A stretch of 64,000 bases of DNA from Roseovarius bejariae (GCF_009669325.1 NZ_SZWE01000001.1:2175501-2239500); one strand, 5' to 3'; shown: positions 51,930 to 62,396, numbered from the stretch's first letter. Numbers and translations are program-made. The notes: generated from the sequence alone by a model not told the origin.

Positions 51930-52668
51930 GCGCCTTTTCCGGGCCGCTGTCATGCTGATTGGGGTGGGAAGCCCGGCATTTGCCGTGGAGTGCGCCACGA
52001 TGGAGCATGTCGGCGCGGGTTATACCGTTTGCAAGGTCGACACCACGCAGGAGGCGATCCGGCTTTTCCTCCGGGACCCGGAGACCGGAAAACCGCTCGG
52101 CAGCTTCGATAATGTCGAACGCCTCGTCAGGGCGCGGGGCGAAACCCTGAGCTTCGCGATGAACGCGGGCATGTACCATCAGGATCGTTCGCCCGTGGGG
52201 CATTACCTTGAAAAGGGGCAAGAGGTGCGCGGCGTGATCACCACCGAAGGGCCGGGCAACTTCGGCCTTTTGCCTAACGGGGTTTTCTGCATCGCCAAGG
52301 ATGGCGCGCAGGTTTACGAGACCAAACGCTACGTGGACGAAAGCCCGGCTTGTACCTATGCCACGCAATCCGGCCCGATGCTGGTGATCGATGGCGCGCT
52401 GCACCCCCGTTTCCTCAAGGACAGCGACAGCCGCTATATCCGGAATGGCGTCGGCACATCCGCCGATGGCAAGACCGTCTATTTCGTCATTTCCGAAGAG
52501 CCGGTGAATTTCCACGCCTTTGGCACCTTGTTCCGCGATGTCCTCAAGGTGCCGCAGGCGCTCTATTTCGATGGCAACATCTCGCGGCTCTACGTGCCGG
52601 GCCTGAACCGCCATGACATGGGGTTTCCCATGGGGCCGATTGTCGGGGTTACCCGCCCCACCGAGTGA
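51916..52668 (+). CDS. phosphodiester glycosidase family protein (DUF2233/NAGPA), secreted
   Basis: 250 aa from ATG 51916 with a signal peptide ([18 protein letters not shown]). NAGPA-type motifs: [61 protein letters not shown] and the terminal [15 protein letters not shown]. The fold hydrolyses GlcNAc-type phosphodiesters or remodels sugars in the envelope. The natural substrate is unknown. Nested between rbfA and truB. Confidence 0.88.
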   Translation: MSRAKRLFRAAVMLIGVGSPAFAVECATMEHVGAGYTVCKVDTTQEAIRLFLRDPETGKPLGSFDNVERLVRARGETLSFAMNAGMYHQDRSPVGHYLEKGQEVRGVITTEGPGNFGLLPNGVFCIAKDGAQVYETKRYVDESPACTYATQSGPMLVIDGALHPRFLKDSDSRYIRNGVGTSADGKTVYFVISEEPVNFHAFGTLFRDVLKVPQALYFDGNISRLYVPGLNRHDMGFPMGPIVGVTRPTE

Positions 52669-52745
52669 TCCTTGCGCGCGTGAATTGACAGGCCCCGCGC
52701 CTTGGGCTACCCCGCCGCCTTCATCTTGGGCAAAGGGCAGGGACC

Positions 52746-53651
52746 ATGGGACGCAAACGCAAGGGGCGTGATATTTCCGGCTGGCTGGTGGTCGACAAAC
52801 CCGCTGGCATGACCTCAACCGCCGTGGTGAACAAGGTCCGCTGGGCGTTGCAGGCCAAGAAAGCGGGTCATGCGGGAACCCTTGACCCCGAGGCCACCGG
52901 GGTTCTGGCCGTGGCGCTGGGCGAGGCCACCAAGACCGTTCCCTACATCACCGATGCGCTCAAGGCCTATGAATTCACCGTGCGTCTTGGCGAAGCGACC
53001 AACACCGACGACGCCGAAGGCGAAGTGACCGCCACAAGCGATGCCCGCCCCGATGACGAGACCATCAAGGGCGCGCTGGGCCAGTTCGTGGGCGAGATCA
53101 TGCAGGTCCCGCCCAAGTATTCCGCCGTCAAGATCGACGGCGAACGCGCCTACAAACGCGCCCGCGACGGCGAGGAGTTCGAGGTTCAGGCCCGCCCGCT
53201 CTGGGTTGAGGAGCTGTTGCTGATCGACCGCCCCGACGCCGATCACGTCACGCTGGAAATGACCTGCGGCAAGGGCGGCTATGTCCGCGCCATCGCCCGC
53301 GATCTGGGTGAGGCGCTTGGCTGCTACGGCCATGTGCGCGAATTGCGCCGGATCTGGTCCGGCCCCTTCCGGGCCGAGGACGGTCTGACGATCGAGCAGA
53401 TCGACGAACTGGCCCAGTCTCCCGAACTGGACGCATACCTGCGCCCGCTCGAAGAGGGGCTCGCCGACCTGCCCCGCGTCACCGTCACCGATCAGGGGCT
53501 TGCCAAGCTGAAGAACGGCAACCCCGGCATGGTCGTGGCCCATGACATAGAGTACGGCGACGAATGCTGGGCGGCCTATGACGGTCGTGCTGTCGCCGTC
53601 GGCCGCTTCAAGGCCGGTGAATTGCATCCCAGCCGGGTGTTCAACCAATGA
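52746..53651 (+). CDS. truB: tRNA pseudouridine(55) synthase TruB
   Basis: 301 aa. [13 protein letters not shown] at 12-24, catalytic aspartate D47 in [36 protein letters not shown], and [23 protein letters not shown]. Modifies U55 in the T-loop of nearly all tRNAs. rbfA-truB order is common around nusA-infB clusters. Ends ATGA into the DUF1643 gene. Confidence 0.97.
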   Translation: MGRKRKGRDISGWLVVDKPAGMTSTAVVNKVRWALQAKKAGHAGTLDPEATGVLAVALGEATKTVPYITDALKAYEFTVRLGEATNTDDAEGEVTATSDARPDDETIKGALGQFVGEIMQVPPKYSAVKIDGERAYKRARDGEEFEVQARPLWVEELLLIDRPDADHVTLEMTCGKGGYVRAIARDLGEALGCYGHVRELRRIWSGPFRAEDGLTIEQIDELAQSPELDAYLRPLEEGLADLPRVTVTDQGLAKLKNGNPGMVVAHDIEYGDECWAAYDGRAVAVGRFKAGELHPSRVFNQ

Positions 53652-54202
53652 CCGCGACTGGCCCCCACGACCCGGGCGGCAAGGTGCGCCTGAAACTCCC
53701 CGAAGGCGTGACAGGCACCGCTACCTTCTCTGACTGTGGCCGCTATCGCCAGGCCCTCACCCGGGACTGGACGCCAGAAGGCGAAACGCCCCGGGCGATC
53801 CTGTTCATCGGGATGAACCCGTCTGTCGCCGCCGCCGAAGTCTCGGACCCCACCTGCCACCGCGAGTTGATCTTCGCGCAGGACTGGGGCTTTACCCGGT
53901 ACCTCAAGGGCAATGTTCTTGACTGGCGCGCCACTTCACCCAAGGACATCCCCGCCGATCCCGAACAGGCCTCCAGCCCGGCCAATATTCCGACCCTCAA
54001 GGAAATGGCGGACGAGGCCGAGGTGATCGTCATGGCCTACGGCAAGCTTCACAAACGCTTTGCGCCGTTGACCAACCAGGTGATCCGCGCCATGGCCGAA
54101 ACAGGGAAACCCCTGCGCTGTCTGGGACTCAACAAGGATGGTTCGGCCAAGCACCCGCTTTACCTGCGCAAAGACACCCCCCTGATGGATTTCCCGCTGT
54201 AA
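53648..54202 (+). CDS. DUF1643 domain-containing protein
   Basis: 184 aa. DUF1643 features: [32 protein letters not shown], and [13 protein letters not shown]...[19 protein letters not shown]. The family is uncharacterised; the MNPSxA and D-x-T motifs suggest a nucleotide-processing or uracil-glycosylase-like fold, which is inference. Coupled by ATGA to truB. Confidence 0.88.
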   Translation: MTATGPHDPGGKVRLKLPEGVTGTATFSDCGRYRQALTRDWTPEGETPRAILFIGMNPSVAAAEVSDPTCHRELIFAQDWGFTRYLKGNVLDWRATSPKDIPADPEQASSPANIPTLKEMADEAEVIVMAYGKLHKRFAPLTNQVIRAMAETGKPLRCLGLNKDGSAKHPLYLRKDTPLMDFPL

Positions 54203-54327
54203 CCGGCGCGTGGAAATGGCAGTGCCTTAAAGCCAGTGCATGGCATCCCTTATTGAACCACAAGCCCAACATGCAAATGAAGGGGTACACCACGTGAGTG
54301 CGGTATCCGGAAAATTTCAGGAAACAG

Positions 54328-54403
54328 TGGTGAGCCGTGCAGGATTCGAACCTGCGACCCACTGATTAAAAGTCAGTTGCTCTACCAACTGAGCTAACGG
54401 CCC
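54328..54403 (-). tRNA. tRNA-Lys (UUU)
   Basis: Minus strand. Acceptor GGGCCGT pairs with ACGGCTC, D-arm GCTCAGTTGGTAGAGC, anticodon stem ACTGA/TCAGT with loop CTTTTAA (anticodon TTT), T-arm GCAGGTTCGAATCCTGC, and CCA encoded at 54330-54328. 76 nt with CCA, all stems intact. Confidence 0.98.
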
Positions 54404-54510
54404 ACTAGGCGGCCTATCTAGAAAGACCGGGGCAGGGGGTCAACCCCGAAATTGCGGGAATTTCACGGGAATGCTGGATTCACTTCTTCACCGGGTTTAT
54501 ATGCGCCCCC

Positions 54511-55344
54511 ATGACCACGCGCGCGGATACCGGATTGCCCTTTATGAAGATGCATGGGCTTGGCAACGACTTTGTCGTGCTGGATGCCCGTGTGCATCCT
54601 GTCACGGTGACCCCGGCACTCGCCATAGCCCTTGCTGACAGGCATATGGGCGTGGGCTTTGACCAGCTGGCGGTAATCGGGACGGGCGCGGGAGATGCGC
54701 ATCTGACCTTCTATAACGCCGATGGCTCCACCTCGGGGGCTTGCGGTAACGCGACCCGCTGTATCGCGCGCCTCTTGATGGACGAGTCGGGCCGCGACAG
54801 CCTGATACTTACCACCGCGCGGGGGGAAATCGCGGCGCGCGATGCGGGTGACGGCCTGACCGCCGTCAACATGGGCGCGCCGCAGCTGACATGGGAGGCG
54901 ATTCCCCTGGCCGAGGAGATGGACACGCTGGAACTGCCCATCGAGGGCGGGCCGACGGCCACCGGCATGGGCAACCCGCATTGTACCTTCTTCGTGGACG
55001 ACGCCGAGGCGATCCCGCTGGAGCAATTCGGCCCGCGCTACGAACATCACCCGCTTTACCCCGAACGCACCAACGTACAGGTGGCCAGCCTCGTCGGCCC
55101 TGATCACCTGCGCATGCGGGTATGGGAGCGGGGCGTGGGCGTGACCCTCGCCTCCGGCTCCTCCAGTTGCGCCACGGCGGTGGCTGCTGCGCGCCGGGGT
55201 CTGACGGGGCGCCATGTGCGGATTGATCTGGACGGCGGCACGCTTGAGATCGACTGGCGCGAGGATGGCGTCTGGATGACCGGCGGCACGATGCATGTCT
55301 TCGACGGGGTTCTGACGCCCGATTTCCTGCGGGGGCTGGAATGA
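54511..55344 (+). CDS. dapF: diaminopimelate epimerase
   Basis: 277 aa. Both catalytic cysteines are present: C78 in [10 protein letters not shown] and C220 in [24 protein letters not shown] lies at 13-26 and [11 protein letters not shown] near 154. Converts LL- to meso-diaminopimelate. Coupled by ATGA to mtaB. Confidence 0.97.
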   Translation: MTTRADTGLPFMKMHGLGNDFVVLDARVHPVTVTPALAIALADRHMGVGFDQLAVIGTGAGDAHLTFYNADGSTSGACGNATRCIARLLMDESGRDSLILTTARGEIAARDAGDGLTAVNMGAPQLTWEAIPLAEEMDTLELPIEGGPTATGMGNPHCTFFVDDAEAIPLEQFGPRYEHHPLYPERTNVQVASLVGPDHLRMRVWERGVGVTLASGSSSCATAVAAARRGLTGRHVRIDLDGGTLEIDWREDGVWMTGGTMHVFDGVLTPDFLRGLE

Positions 55345-56603
55345 CCGCTCCCCCCAAGTTCACCACGTTGGGCTGCCGCCTCAACGCCTATGAAACCGAG
55401 GCGATGAAGGAGCTTTCGGAACAAGCCGGGCTATCGGGCGCGGTCGTGGTCAACACCTGCGCCGTGACCGCCGAGGCCGTGCGCAAGGCGCGGCAAGAGA
55501 TTCGTCGCCTGCGCCGCGAAAACCCCGACGCGCGCCTCATCGTCACCGGCTGCGCTGCCCAGACCGAGCCCGAGACCTTCACCGGGATGGCAGAGGTCGA
55601 TGCCGTCATCGGCAACACCGAGAAGATGCAGCCCGAGACATGGGGGCGATTGGCCGCTGATTTCATCGGCGAAAGCGAGAAACTGCAGGTCAACGACATC
55701 ATGTCGGTGACCGAGACCGCCGGGCACCTGATCGACGGCTTCGGCTCCCGGTCCCGCGCCTACGTGCAGGTGCAAAACGGCTGCGACCACCGCTGCACCT
55801 TCTGCATCATCCCCTATGGCCGGGGCAATTCGCGCAGCGTACCCGCGGGCGTGGTGGTGGACCAGATCAAGCGACTGGTGGATCGCGGGTATAACGAGGT
55901 GGTGCTGACCGGCGTGGACCTGACAAGCTGGGGCGCGGACCTGCCCGCGCAGCCGCGTCTTGGCGATCTGGTGATGCGCATCCTCAAACTGGTGCCCGAC
56001 CTGCCGCGCCTGCGGATCAGTTCGATCGATTCGATCGAGGCCGACGAGAACCTGATGCAAGCCATCGCCACAGAGCCGCGCCTGATGCCGCACCTGCACC
56101 TCAGCCTGCAACACGGTGATGACCTGATCCTCAAGCGGATGAAGCGCCGCCACCTGCGCGATGACGCCATCCGCTTTTGCGAGGAGGCCCGCCGCCTGCG
56201 CCCCGAGATGACCTTCGGGGCCGATATCATCGCGGGCTTTCCCACCGAGAGCGAGGCGCACTTTGAGAACTCGCTGAAACTGGTGGCCGACTGTGACCTC
56301 ACGTGGTTGCACGTCTTCCCCTATTCCAAGCGCGAGGGGACACCCGCCGCGCGCATCCCCCAGCAGGTGAACGGCAAGCTGATCAAGGAGCGCGCCGCGC
56401 GCTTGCGCGCGGCAGGCGAGGCGCAGGTTGCCCGCCACTTGGCCGCCCAGCAGGGCCGCACCCATCACATCCTGATGGAAAATCCCCGCATGGGCCGGAC
56501 CGAGCAGTTTACCGAAGTCAGTTTCGACATCGACCGCCCCGAAGGCCAGATCGTCACCGCCACGGTGACCGGCATGCGCGACGGGCAATTGGTGGCGGCC
56601 TGA
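55341..56603 (+). CDS. mtaB: tRNA t6A37 methylthiotransferase MtaB
   Basis: 420 aa. The UPF0004 domain has C12, C40 and C71 for the auxiliary 4Fe-4S cluster. The radical-SAM motif C148-x3-C152-x2-C155 in [12 protein letters not shown] follows, then [10 protein letters not shown] and [13 protein letters not shown], and a C-terminal TRAM domain. Makes ms2t6A37 in ANN-decoding tRNAs. Notably the neighbouring tRNA-Lys(UUU) is a classic substrate of MtaB. A hairpin repeat lies directly after its stop. Confidence 0.95.
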   Translation: MTAPPKFTTLGCRLNAYETEAMKELSEQAGLSGAVVVNTCAVTAEAVRKARQEIRRLRRENPDARLIVTGCAAQTEPETFTGMAEVDAVIGNTEKMQPETWGRLAADFIGESEKLQVNDIMSVTETAGHLIDGFGSRSRAYVQVQNGCDHRCTFCIIPYGRGNSRSVPAGVVVDQIKRLVDRGYNEVVLTGVDLTSWGADLPAQPRLGDLVMRILKLVPDLPRLRISSIDSIEADENLMQAIATEPRLMPHLHLSLQHGDDLILKRMKRRHLRDDAIRFCEEARRLRPEMTFGADIIAGFPTESEAHFENSLKLVADCDLTWLHVFPYSKREGTPAARIPQQVNGKLIKERAARLRAAGEAQVARHLAAQQGRTHHILMENPRMGRTEQFTEVSFDIDRPEGQIVTATVTGMRDGQLVAA

Positions 56604-56604
56604 A

Positions 56605-56666
56605 GGGGGCTTTGCCCCCGCCGCCCTTCGGGCGACTCCCCCAGGGTATTTGGCCCAAGAAAAAAC
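56605..56666 (+). repeat. GC-hairpin/GGGTATTT intergenic element, copy 3
   Basis: GGGGGC-TTT-GCCCCC (56605-56619), CGCCCTTCGGGCG (56622-56634), then CCCCCAGGGTATTTGG and CCCAAGAAAAAA. Same build as the element at 16431-16523, and probably a terminator for mtaB. Confidence 0.7.
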
Positions 56667-56740
56667 ACATGGTGAGGGTCGATTCGGGGCCTTGCTGAAA
56701 ATCGCGTGCTGACCTTTGCCCGCGAACCCTCTATAGGCAG

Positions 56741-58546
56741 GTGAAAGACCGCCCAAATCCCAAGGCCCGCATGACCAAGCCCAGCCGCCAGAAACTTTAT
56801 ACCGAGCAGGACCGCGACAATATCCGCTGGTTCTGGCGCAATTACCTCAAGGACAAGACGCCCAAGCTCTTTCTGGTCCTTGGCATGATCCTGATTCAGG
56901 GGCTTGTGTATCAGCAATTCCTGTCGATGACGGAAAGCGGGTTGCGGGTGATTTTCGAGTCCGGGCAGGCGCGGGATCTGGCCATGGTCTGCGTGGTGGT
57001 GTTTTTCCTCTTCGCGGTACGTGGGCTGATGTCCTACCTCGTGCCACTGGTGGCGGTGCGGGTGACCAACCAAGCGGTTTACGAGATGCGGCGCGACCTG
57101 ATCGGGCATTTGATGGCGCTGGATCTGGCTTATTTCGAGCGCACCAAATCGGGCGAGATCATCCAGAGGCTTGTGACCCAGACCCAGTCACTGGGTATGT
57201 TCGTTGGCATGGCCAGCGCCAATGCGCTGCGCGACGCGGTGACCGTGGTCATCGTCTCGGGATATCTCATCTGGAAAAACCCCATTCTTTTTGCCACTGC
57301 CGTTGTCGTTCTGCCCTTCATCATCTGGGTGATGAACTATGTCTCGGACCGGGTGAAGACCGCGCAAGGCGAGGCCGAGACCGCCCTTGGCAATTACATG
57401 AACGGGATCGAGGAGACGGTGAACGGCATGCGCACCGTCAAGATCGCCAGCCAGGAACAGGTCGAGGCCGACCGCCTGATGACAGGCACCGGCGCCATTC
57501 GCGACCTGATGAACCGGGTGCAGATCACGCAGGCGCTTGTCATGCCGTCGATCGATCTCAGTTCGGCTTTCGTCTACGTGCTGGTCATTGGCGGGGGCGG
57601 CTACATGGTGCTCAGCCCCGATTTCGACGTGGATGGCGCGGGGATCATCACCTTTCTGCTGGGCATGGTCATGGTGTTCGATCCTGCCCGCCTTCTGGCG
57701 CAGTTCTTTGGCACCGTGCAATCCAACCTCGTGTTGCTGGATCGTATCCGCAACCTTTACCGCGAGACGCCCACGATCAAGGACACCGAGGGTGCGACTG
57801 CCGATTTCGATACCGCTGCCGACATCACCCTCGACAATGTGCACTTCGCCTACGACCCCGAACAGCCGCTTTTCAAGGGGCTGAGCATGACCTTCGGGGG
57901 CGGCAAGGTGTCGGCCATCGTGGGGGCCACCGGCTCGGGCAAGACCACCATCCTGTCGCTGTTGTCGCGTCTCTATGACGTGGAGGGCGGCGAGATTCGC
58001 TTTGGCGACACCCCCCTGCGCGAGCTACAGGTCGCCGCCCTGCGCGGCGCCTTTTCGGTGGTGGCGCAGGACATCGTGATCTTCAACGCCTCGATCTGGG
58101 ATAACATCCGCTACGTGAACCCCGAGGCGAGCGAGGACCAGATCTGGCAAGCTGCCGAGGATGCCGAGATCGCCGACCTCATCCGCCAACGTGGGGGTGC
58201 TCCCGTCGGGCCCAAGGGGGCGCAGCTTTCGGGCGGGCAGAAACAGCGGATCGCCATCGCCCGCGCTTTCCTGCGCGACGCGCCGATCCTGCTTTTGGAC
58301 GAGGCGACAAGCGCGCTGGACCAAGCGACCGAGGAACGGATCAAATCCGCCCTTGACCGCCTGACCAAGGGCAAGACCACCATCGTCGTGGCGCACCGCC
58401 TGTCGTCGATCTCGGATGCCGACCGGATTTTCGTACTGGAGGCCGGGCAACTGGTGGAGCAAGGTCAGCACGAGGCACTCTTGGCCGAAAACGGCCTCTA
58501 TGCCCAACTCTACAAGGCGCAGAAAAAGGGCTACGACGGGGGCTGA
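56741..58546 (+). CDS. ABC transporter ATP-binding/permease half-transporter (MsbA-like)
   Basis: 601 aa from GTG 56741; ATG 56771 (MTKPSRQKLYT) is an equally good start. Six membrane helices in residues about 45-330 with ABC_membrane features (ALDLAYFERTKSGEIIQRL), then the nucleotide-binding domain: Walker A GATGSGKTT, Q-loop VVAQDIVIFN, signature LSGGQKQRIAIARA, Walker B ILLLDEATSALD and the histidine in VVAHRLSSI. Exports lipids, lipid A-like or drug substrates as a homodimer. Converges with the MocR-type gene. Confidence 0.93.
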   Translation: MKDRPNPKARMTKPSRQKLYTEQDRDNIRWFWRNYLKDKTPKLFLVLGMILIQGLVYQQFLSMTESGLRVIFESGQARDLAMVCVVVFFLFAVRGLMSYLVPLVAVRVTNQAVYEMRRDLIGHLMALDLAYFERTKSGEIIQRLVTQTQSLGMFVGMASANALRDAVTVVIVSGYLIWKNPILFATAVVVLPFIIWVMNYVSDRVKTAQGEAETALGNYMNGIEETVNGMRTVKIASQEQVEADRLMTGTGAIRDLMNRVQITQALVMPSIDLSSAFVYVLVIGGGGYMVLSPDFDVDGAGIITFLLGMVMVFDPARLLAQFFGTVQSNLVLLDRIRNLYRETPTIKDTEGATADFDTAADITLDNVHFAYDPEQPLFKGLSMTFGGGKVSAIVGATGSGKTTILSLLSRLYDVEGGEIRFGDTPLRELQVAALRGAFSVVAQDIVIFNASIWDNIRYVNPEASEDQIWQAAEDAEIADLIRQRGGAPVGPKGAQLSGGQKQRIAIARAFLRDAPILLLDEATSALDQATEERIKSALDRLTKGKTTIVVAHRLSSISDADRIFVLEAGQLVEQGQHEALLAENGLYAQLYKAQKKGYDGG

Positions 58547-58567
58547 TCCCCGTGCCCTGTCCGGCTG

Positions 58568-60052
58568 CTATCCCTGATCCAAAAGCCGCAAATCACCGAT
58601 AACATCGCACAGGCGGGCGATGCCATCTTCGATCCTGTCCCGGTGAATTGACGAGACCCCCAGCCGAAAGAACCTTTCCCCTTGCGCCCTGTCGGAAAAG
58701 CAGGGGGTGATCGGCTCCACGATCACACCGCGTTTGAGGGCGGCATGGGCAATGGCCTTGGCGTGCAGCCCGGTTTCATCGTCCGCCAGAATGAAATTCG
58801 TCCCGCCGAACTCGCCCGATTTCAAAAGCCCCGGCAAGCGTTCGCGCAGTGCCTTGTTCGCCAGGTGCCAGCGTTGCTCGTAATCCTGCCGTGTCCTGTG
58901 CAACAACCCGTCATAATACCCCAGCCGGATGAACATCGCCGCCGTATGCTGCAATATCATCGGCGGATGCCTGAGCATCATTCCCCGGCAATCGCGCGCG
59001 GATTCGATGAATTCCGGCGGCGCGGTCAGGTATCCCAACCGCAGCCCCGGAGACAGCCCCTTGGACAGGCTGCCCAGATAGATCAGGCGCCCGGTGTCAT
59101 CCAGACTCTGAAGCGGCAGGGGCGAGGAATGCCGATAATCCACATCGCATTCGTAATCGTCCTCGACGATGTAGAAATCATAGGCTTCGGCGGCTTCCAA
59201 CAGTGCATGACGCCGCCGCTCCGACATGGTCACCGTCGTCGGAACCTGCCGGTTCGGCGTGATGAACACGAGGTCCACATCGCGCAATCGCTCGTCCACG
59301 ATCATGCCCTCGTCGTCAACGGGTTGAAACCGCAGCGCCCCGAAATTCGTCCGCAGGATCTTGCGGGCGTCCGGGTACCCGGGGTCTTCCATCGCGGCGA
59401 TGCGGTCACGCCCGCCGAACAGCAGGCTGGTGATGAACAACCCGTTCTGCGTGCCCAATGTGATCAGGATCGAATCGCTGGGTTCGAAAATCCCCCGGCG
59501 CGGCAGGATACGCTGACTGACCTGTTCGATCAGTTCGGCACTGTCTTCATAAAGCCCATCGGCGGACCAGATCTTGAGGTCCTTGCGGTTCATCGCGAGG
59601 CGGGTGCACTCACGCCATTCGGCCACTGGAAAGGCACTTTCGTCGATTTGGTTGCAGACGAAGGGATAGTCGTATGTATACCAGTCGTTTGGCCGGGAAA
59701 TGGTGTCGATGTCTTCGGCCCGGCGCAGCTTGTTCAGCTTTTCGCCAATCGGCGCACGCCGGTCGGATTGCCGGTGTCCCCCGGCTTTGGCATCAAGCCG
59801 CGTGCCCGGATGCGATTTGACGAAATAGCCCGACCGTGGCCGCGCCTCGATCAGCTGTTGTTCTTCGAGTTTGCGATAGGCCGAGACGACCGTATTGATC
59901 GAAATATCAAGTTCCCGGGCCAATTCCCGGCACGACGAAAGCTTCAGGCCTGGGGCCATGAGGCCATCGAAAATAAGCCGCGAAATCTGCGACACCAATT
60001 GGTCCCGCAATCCGCTGGATCGTGATCTGTCTATGCTAAGCCGTTGCACCAT
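58568..60052 (-). CDS. MocR-type (GntR HTH + aminotransferase domain) transcriptional regulator
   Basis: 494 aa from ATG 60052; a TTG at 60067 would add five residues. N-terminal winged HTH of the GntR family (residues about 10-75: LRDQLVSQISRLIFDGLMAPG...LARELDISINTVVSAYRKLEEQ) and a C-terminal fold-type I aminotransferase domain with the PLP lysine in LIYLGSLSKGLSPGLRLGYL. MocR proteins use PLP to sense amines or amino acids (TauR, GabR, PdxR). Downstream of mmsA on the same strand; likely regulator of mmsA and the TRAP operon. Confidence 0.92.
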   Translation of the reverse strand: MVQRLSIDRSRSSGLRDQLVSQISRLIFDGLMAPGLKLSSCRELARELDISINTVVSAYRKLEEQQLIEARPRSGYFVKSHPGTRLDAKAGGHRQSDRRAPIGEKLNKLRRAEDIDTISRPNDWYTYDYPFVCNQIDESAFPVAEWRECTRLAMNRKDLKIWSADGLYEDSAELIEQVSQRILPRRGIFEPSDSILITLGTQNGLFITSLLFGGRDRIAAMEDPGYPDARKILRTNFGALRFQPVDDEGMIVDERLRDVDLVFITPNRQVPTTVTMSERRRHALLEAAEAYDFYIVEDDYECDVDYRHSSPLPLQSLDDTGRLIYLGSLSKGLSPGLRLGYLTAPPEFIESARDCRGMMLRHPPMILQHTAAMFIRLGYYDGLLHRTRQDYEQRWHLANKALRERLPGLLKSGEFGGTNFILADDETGLHAKAIAHAALKRGVIVEPITPCFSDRAQGERFFRLGVSSIHRDRIEDGIARLCDVIGDLRLLDQG

Positions 60053-60117
60053 AATGTATTGAGACAAATTTAACCGGACACATCAACCATAGACATGTCG
60101 ATGCGGTCAGCAGAAAT

Positions 60118-60144
60118 GCGGCGCCCAGCAAGGCAAGGCGCCGC
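60118..60144 (-). terminator. hairpin between mmsA and the MocR-type gene
   Basis: GCGGCGCC-11 nt-GGCGCCGC, 25 bp after the mmsA stop, followed on the minus strand by ATTTCTG. An attenuating terminator or intercistronic stem. Confidence 0.5.
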
Positions 60145-60168
60145 CGTTTTCGGTGCCCGGTTGAGGGC

Positions 60169-61671
60169 TCAGACGTCCTTCCCGCCGGTAAAGTTGAACT
60201 CCGCCCCGGTGCGAATCCCCGAAGGCCAGCGCGTGGTCATGGTCTTGAGCCGGGTATAGAACCGCACGCCTTCCATGCCGTGGATGTGGTGATCGCCGAA
60301 CAATGACCGCTTCCAGCCACCGAAGGAATGATAGGCCACCGGCACCGGAATCGGCACGTTCACCCCCACCATGCCAATGCGCACCCGCGCCCAGAAATCG
60401 CGCGCCGCATCGCCGTCGCGGGTGAAAATGGCCGTGCCATTGCCGTATTCGTGGTCATTGATCATCTGAACTGCAGTGTCATAGTCCCCGCTGCGCACGA
60501 CCGACAGGACCGGGCCGAAAATCTCTTCCTTGTAGATCGACATATCGGTGGTGACGTTGTCGAACAGGCAGCCGCCGATGAAATACCCCTCTTCATAGCC
60601 CTGAAGCGTGATGTCACGGCCATCGACCACCAGGTTCGCGCCCTGTTCGATGCCGTCGGCAATCAGGTTGTGAATCTTGTCGTAGCTTTGCTTCGAGATC
60701 ACCGGGCCCAGTTCCGACTCCGGGTCGGTGTAGGGTGCGATTTTCAGGGCACGGATGCGCGGCTCCAGCGCCTCGACAAGCCGGTCGGCGGTTTCCTCGC
60801 CCACCGGAACGGCCACCGACACCGCCATGCAGCGTTCCCCGGCCGAGCCATAGGCCGACCCGATCAGGGCATCGACGACCTGGTCCATATCGGCATCCGG
60901 CATGATGACCATGTGGTTTTTCGCGCCGCACAGGGCCTGTACGCGTTTGCCGTTGGCCGTGCCGCGCGAATAGATATAGTGCCCGATCGGGGTTGATCCG
61001 ACAAAGCTCACGGCTTCCACCGTGGGATTGTCCAGCAGGGCATCGACGGCCTCCTTGTCGCCGTTCACCACGTTGAACACCCCTTCGGGCAATCCCGCCT
61101 CGGCCAGAAGCTCGGCGATTCGCATCACGACGCTGGGGTCTTTCTCCGAGGGCTTGAGGACAAAGGTATTCCCGCAGGCAATGGCGACGGGGTACATCCA
61201 CAGCGGCACCATGGCCGGGAAGTTGAACGGGGTGATTCCCGCGACAACGCCAACCGGCTGGCGGACGCTGAAACTGTCGACGTTCTGCGCCACCGCTTCG
61301 GAATACTCGCCCTTGAGGAGTTGCGGAATGCCACAGGCAAACTCGACCACCTCGATTCCGCGCGCGATCTCGCCCTTGGCGTCGGGCAGGGTCTTGCCGT
61401 GTTCCGCCGATAACAGCTTGGCCAGCTCGTCGGTGTGCTGTTTCAACAGATCGCGGAATTCGAACATCACCGTCGCGCGCTTGGCGGGCGGGGTGGCGGC
61501 CCAGCCGGGCAGGGCCTTGGCGGCGGTCTCGACGACGGCATCCACATCCGCCTTGCTGGCAAGCGATACCTGCCCGGTGACCGTACCCGTCGCCGGGTTG
61601 CGAATCTCTCCGATGCGATCGGATGTGCCGGGCCATGGCTTGTTCGACATAAAGTGACCAATAGGGCTCAT
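60169..61671 (-). CDS. mmsA: CoA-acylating methylmalonate-semialdehyde dehydrogenase
   Basis: 500 aa from ATG 61671, with GGAGG just upstream. Aldehyde dehydrogenase with the MmsA/IolA marks: PFNFPAMVPLWMYP (NAD site), SFVGSTPIGHYIY, the catalytic cysteine in GSAGERCMAVSVAV (near residue 285), EIFGPVLSVV and NVPIPVPVAYHSFGG. Converts methylmalonate or malonate semialdehyde plus CoA to propionyl- or acetyl-CoA in valine, beta-alanine or inositol breakdown. The neighbouring MocR regulator and TRAP transporter hint at beta-alanine or a similar amine acid (inference). Confidence 0.95.
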   Translation of the reverse strand: MSPIGHFMSNKPWPGTSDRIGEIRNPATGTVTGQVSLASKADVDAVVETAAKALPGWAATPPAKRATVMFEFRDLLKQHTDELAKLLSAEHGKTLPDAKGEIARGIEVVEFACGIPQLLKGEYSEAVAQNVDSFSVRQPVGVVAGITPFNFPAMVPLWMYPVAIACGNTFVLKPSEKDPSVVMRIAELLAEAGLPEGVFNVVNGDKEAVDALLDNPTVEAVSFVGSTPIGHYIYSRGTANGKRVQALCGAKNHMVIMPDADMDQVVDALIGSAYGSAGERCMAVSVAVPVGEETADRLVEALEPRIRALKIAPYTDPESELGPVISKQSYDKIHNLIADGIEQGANLVVDGRDITLQGYEEGYFIGGCLFDNVTTDMSIYKEEIFGPVLSVVRSGDYDTAVQMINDHEYGNGTAIFTRDGDAARDFWARVRIGMVGVNVPIPVPVAYHSFGGWKRSLFGDHHIHGMEGVRFYTRLKTMTTRWPSGIRTGAEFNFTGGKDV

Positions 61672-62396
61672 TTTTTGGGCCTCCGTAGTTGGGGGTTTCG
61701 CGATCCGGCCCATGGGGCCACAAACCTGCGAAACGCGTGGGGTTTCCATCCGTCTCACAGTGGTAAGGCGATCAAAGGGGCGCAGGACAGGTACAGTTCG
61801 GGACGCTGAAGGTGACAGATTCCAAAGCACTCAGCGCAGCAAAATGCATGTCGCACCGGGCCAATCACGACCGCCGCAGGCCCCCCGGGGGCAAGCGCCC
61901 AACCCTGTCACCGCCATGCCGTTTGACCGTTCCTGTGCCGCTTGCTACTCTTGAACAGCGTTGCAACCAAAAGACATTAGGCCCTTGTTCATCAGGACGT
62001 GACCGCCTCACAGCCACCGGGAAACGGCGTCAAACCGTCATTTGCCTCTGCGCACCGGAAAGGATGCGCTGCGCCCCGGCAAACCGGACCGACGCCCTCA
62101 ACGCCGCCACGCACAGCTTGTAATCTGTACCCTTGTTAACCGGCATCTGTATCTTTCTCGGCGGCGGACCATAGCGTTTCCTGTACGGGCTTGGGACCGG
62201 TCAGCGCACCAAAGACTGCGCCCCTCAAGCGTTGGAAAGTGGCAACCGGGGGAGGCGGTTTGAATGGGTTCGGAATGTTTGCGAAGCGACCAAACCTATG
62301 ACGCAGGTCACGCGACGAGATCGGTAATTGCCCCCTCGGCCCGGGTATGACTTTCTAGGAGGAGAACAGGATCATGGAAAATTCAAGGTGTGTCCC
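61672..62396. other. intergenic region between mmsA and the TRAP operon, with a direct repeat
   Basis: 725 bp without a convincing gene; short frames here lack ribosome sites and family features. It contains the direct repeat ATCTGTACCCTT / ATCTGTATCTTT at 62123 and 62145, spaced 22 bp (two turns), with TTAACCGG between them. The same TTAACCGG occurs just upstream of the MocR-type gene (60070 region). This fits a GntR/MocR operator between the divergent mmsA and TRAP promoters. Confidence 0.5.

Noticed and set aside
61672..62396. A degraded or missed protein gene in the 725-bp gap
   Set aside because: Frames of up to about 100 codons exist, but they lack ribosome sites, show no family motifs and have arginine/proline-rich compositions typical of shadow frames in GC-rich DNA.
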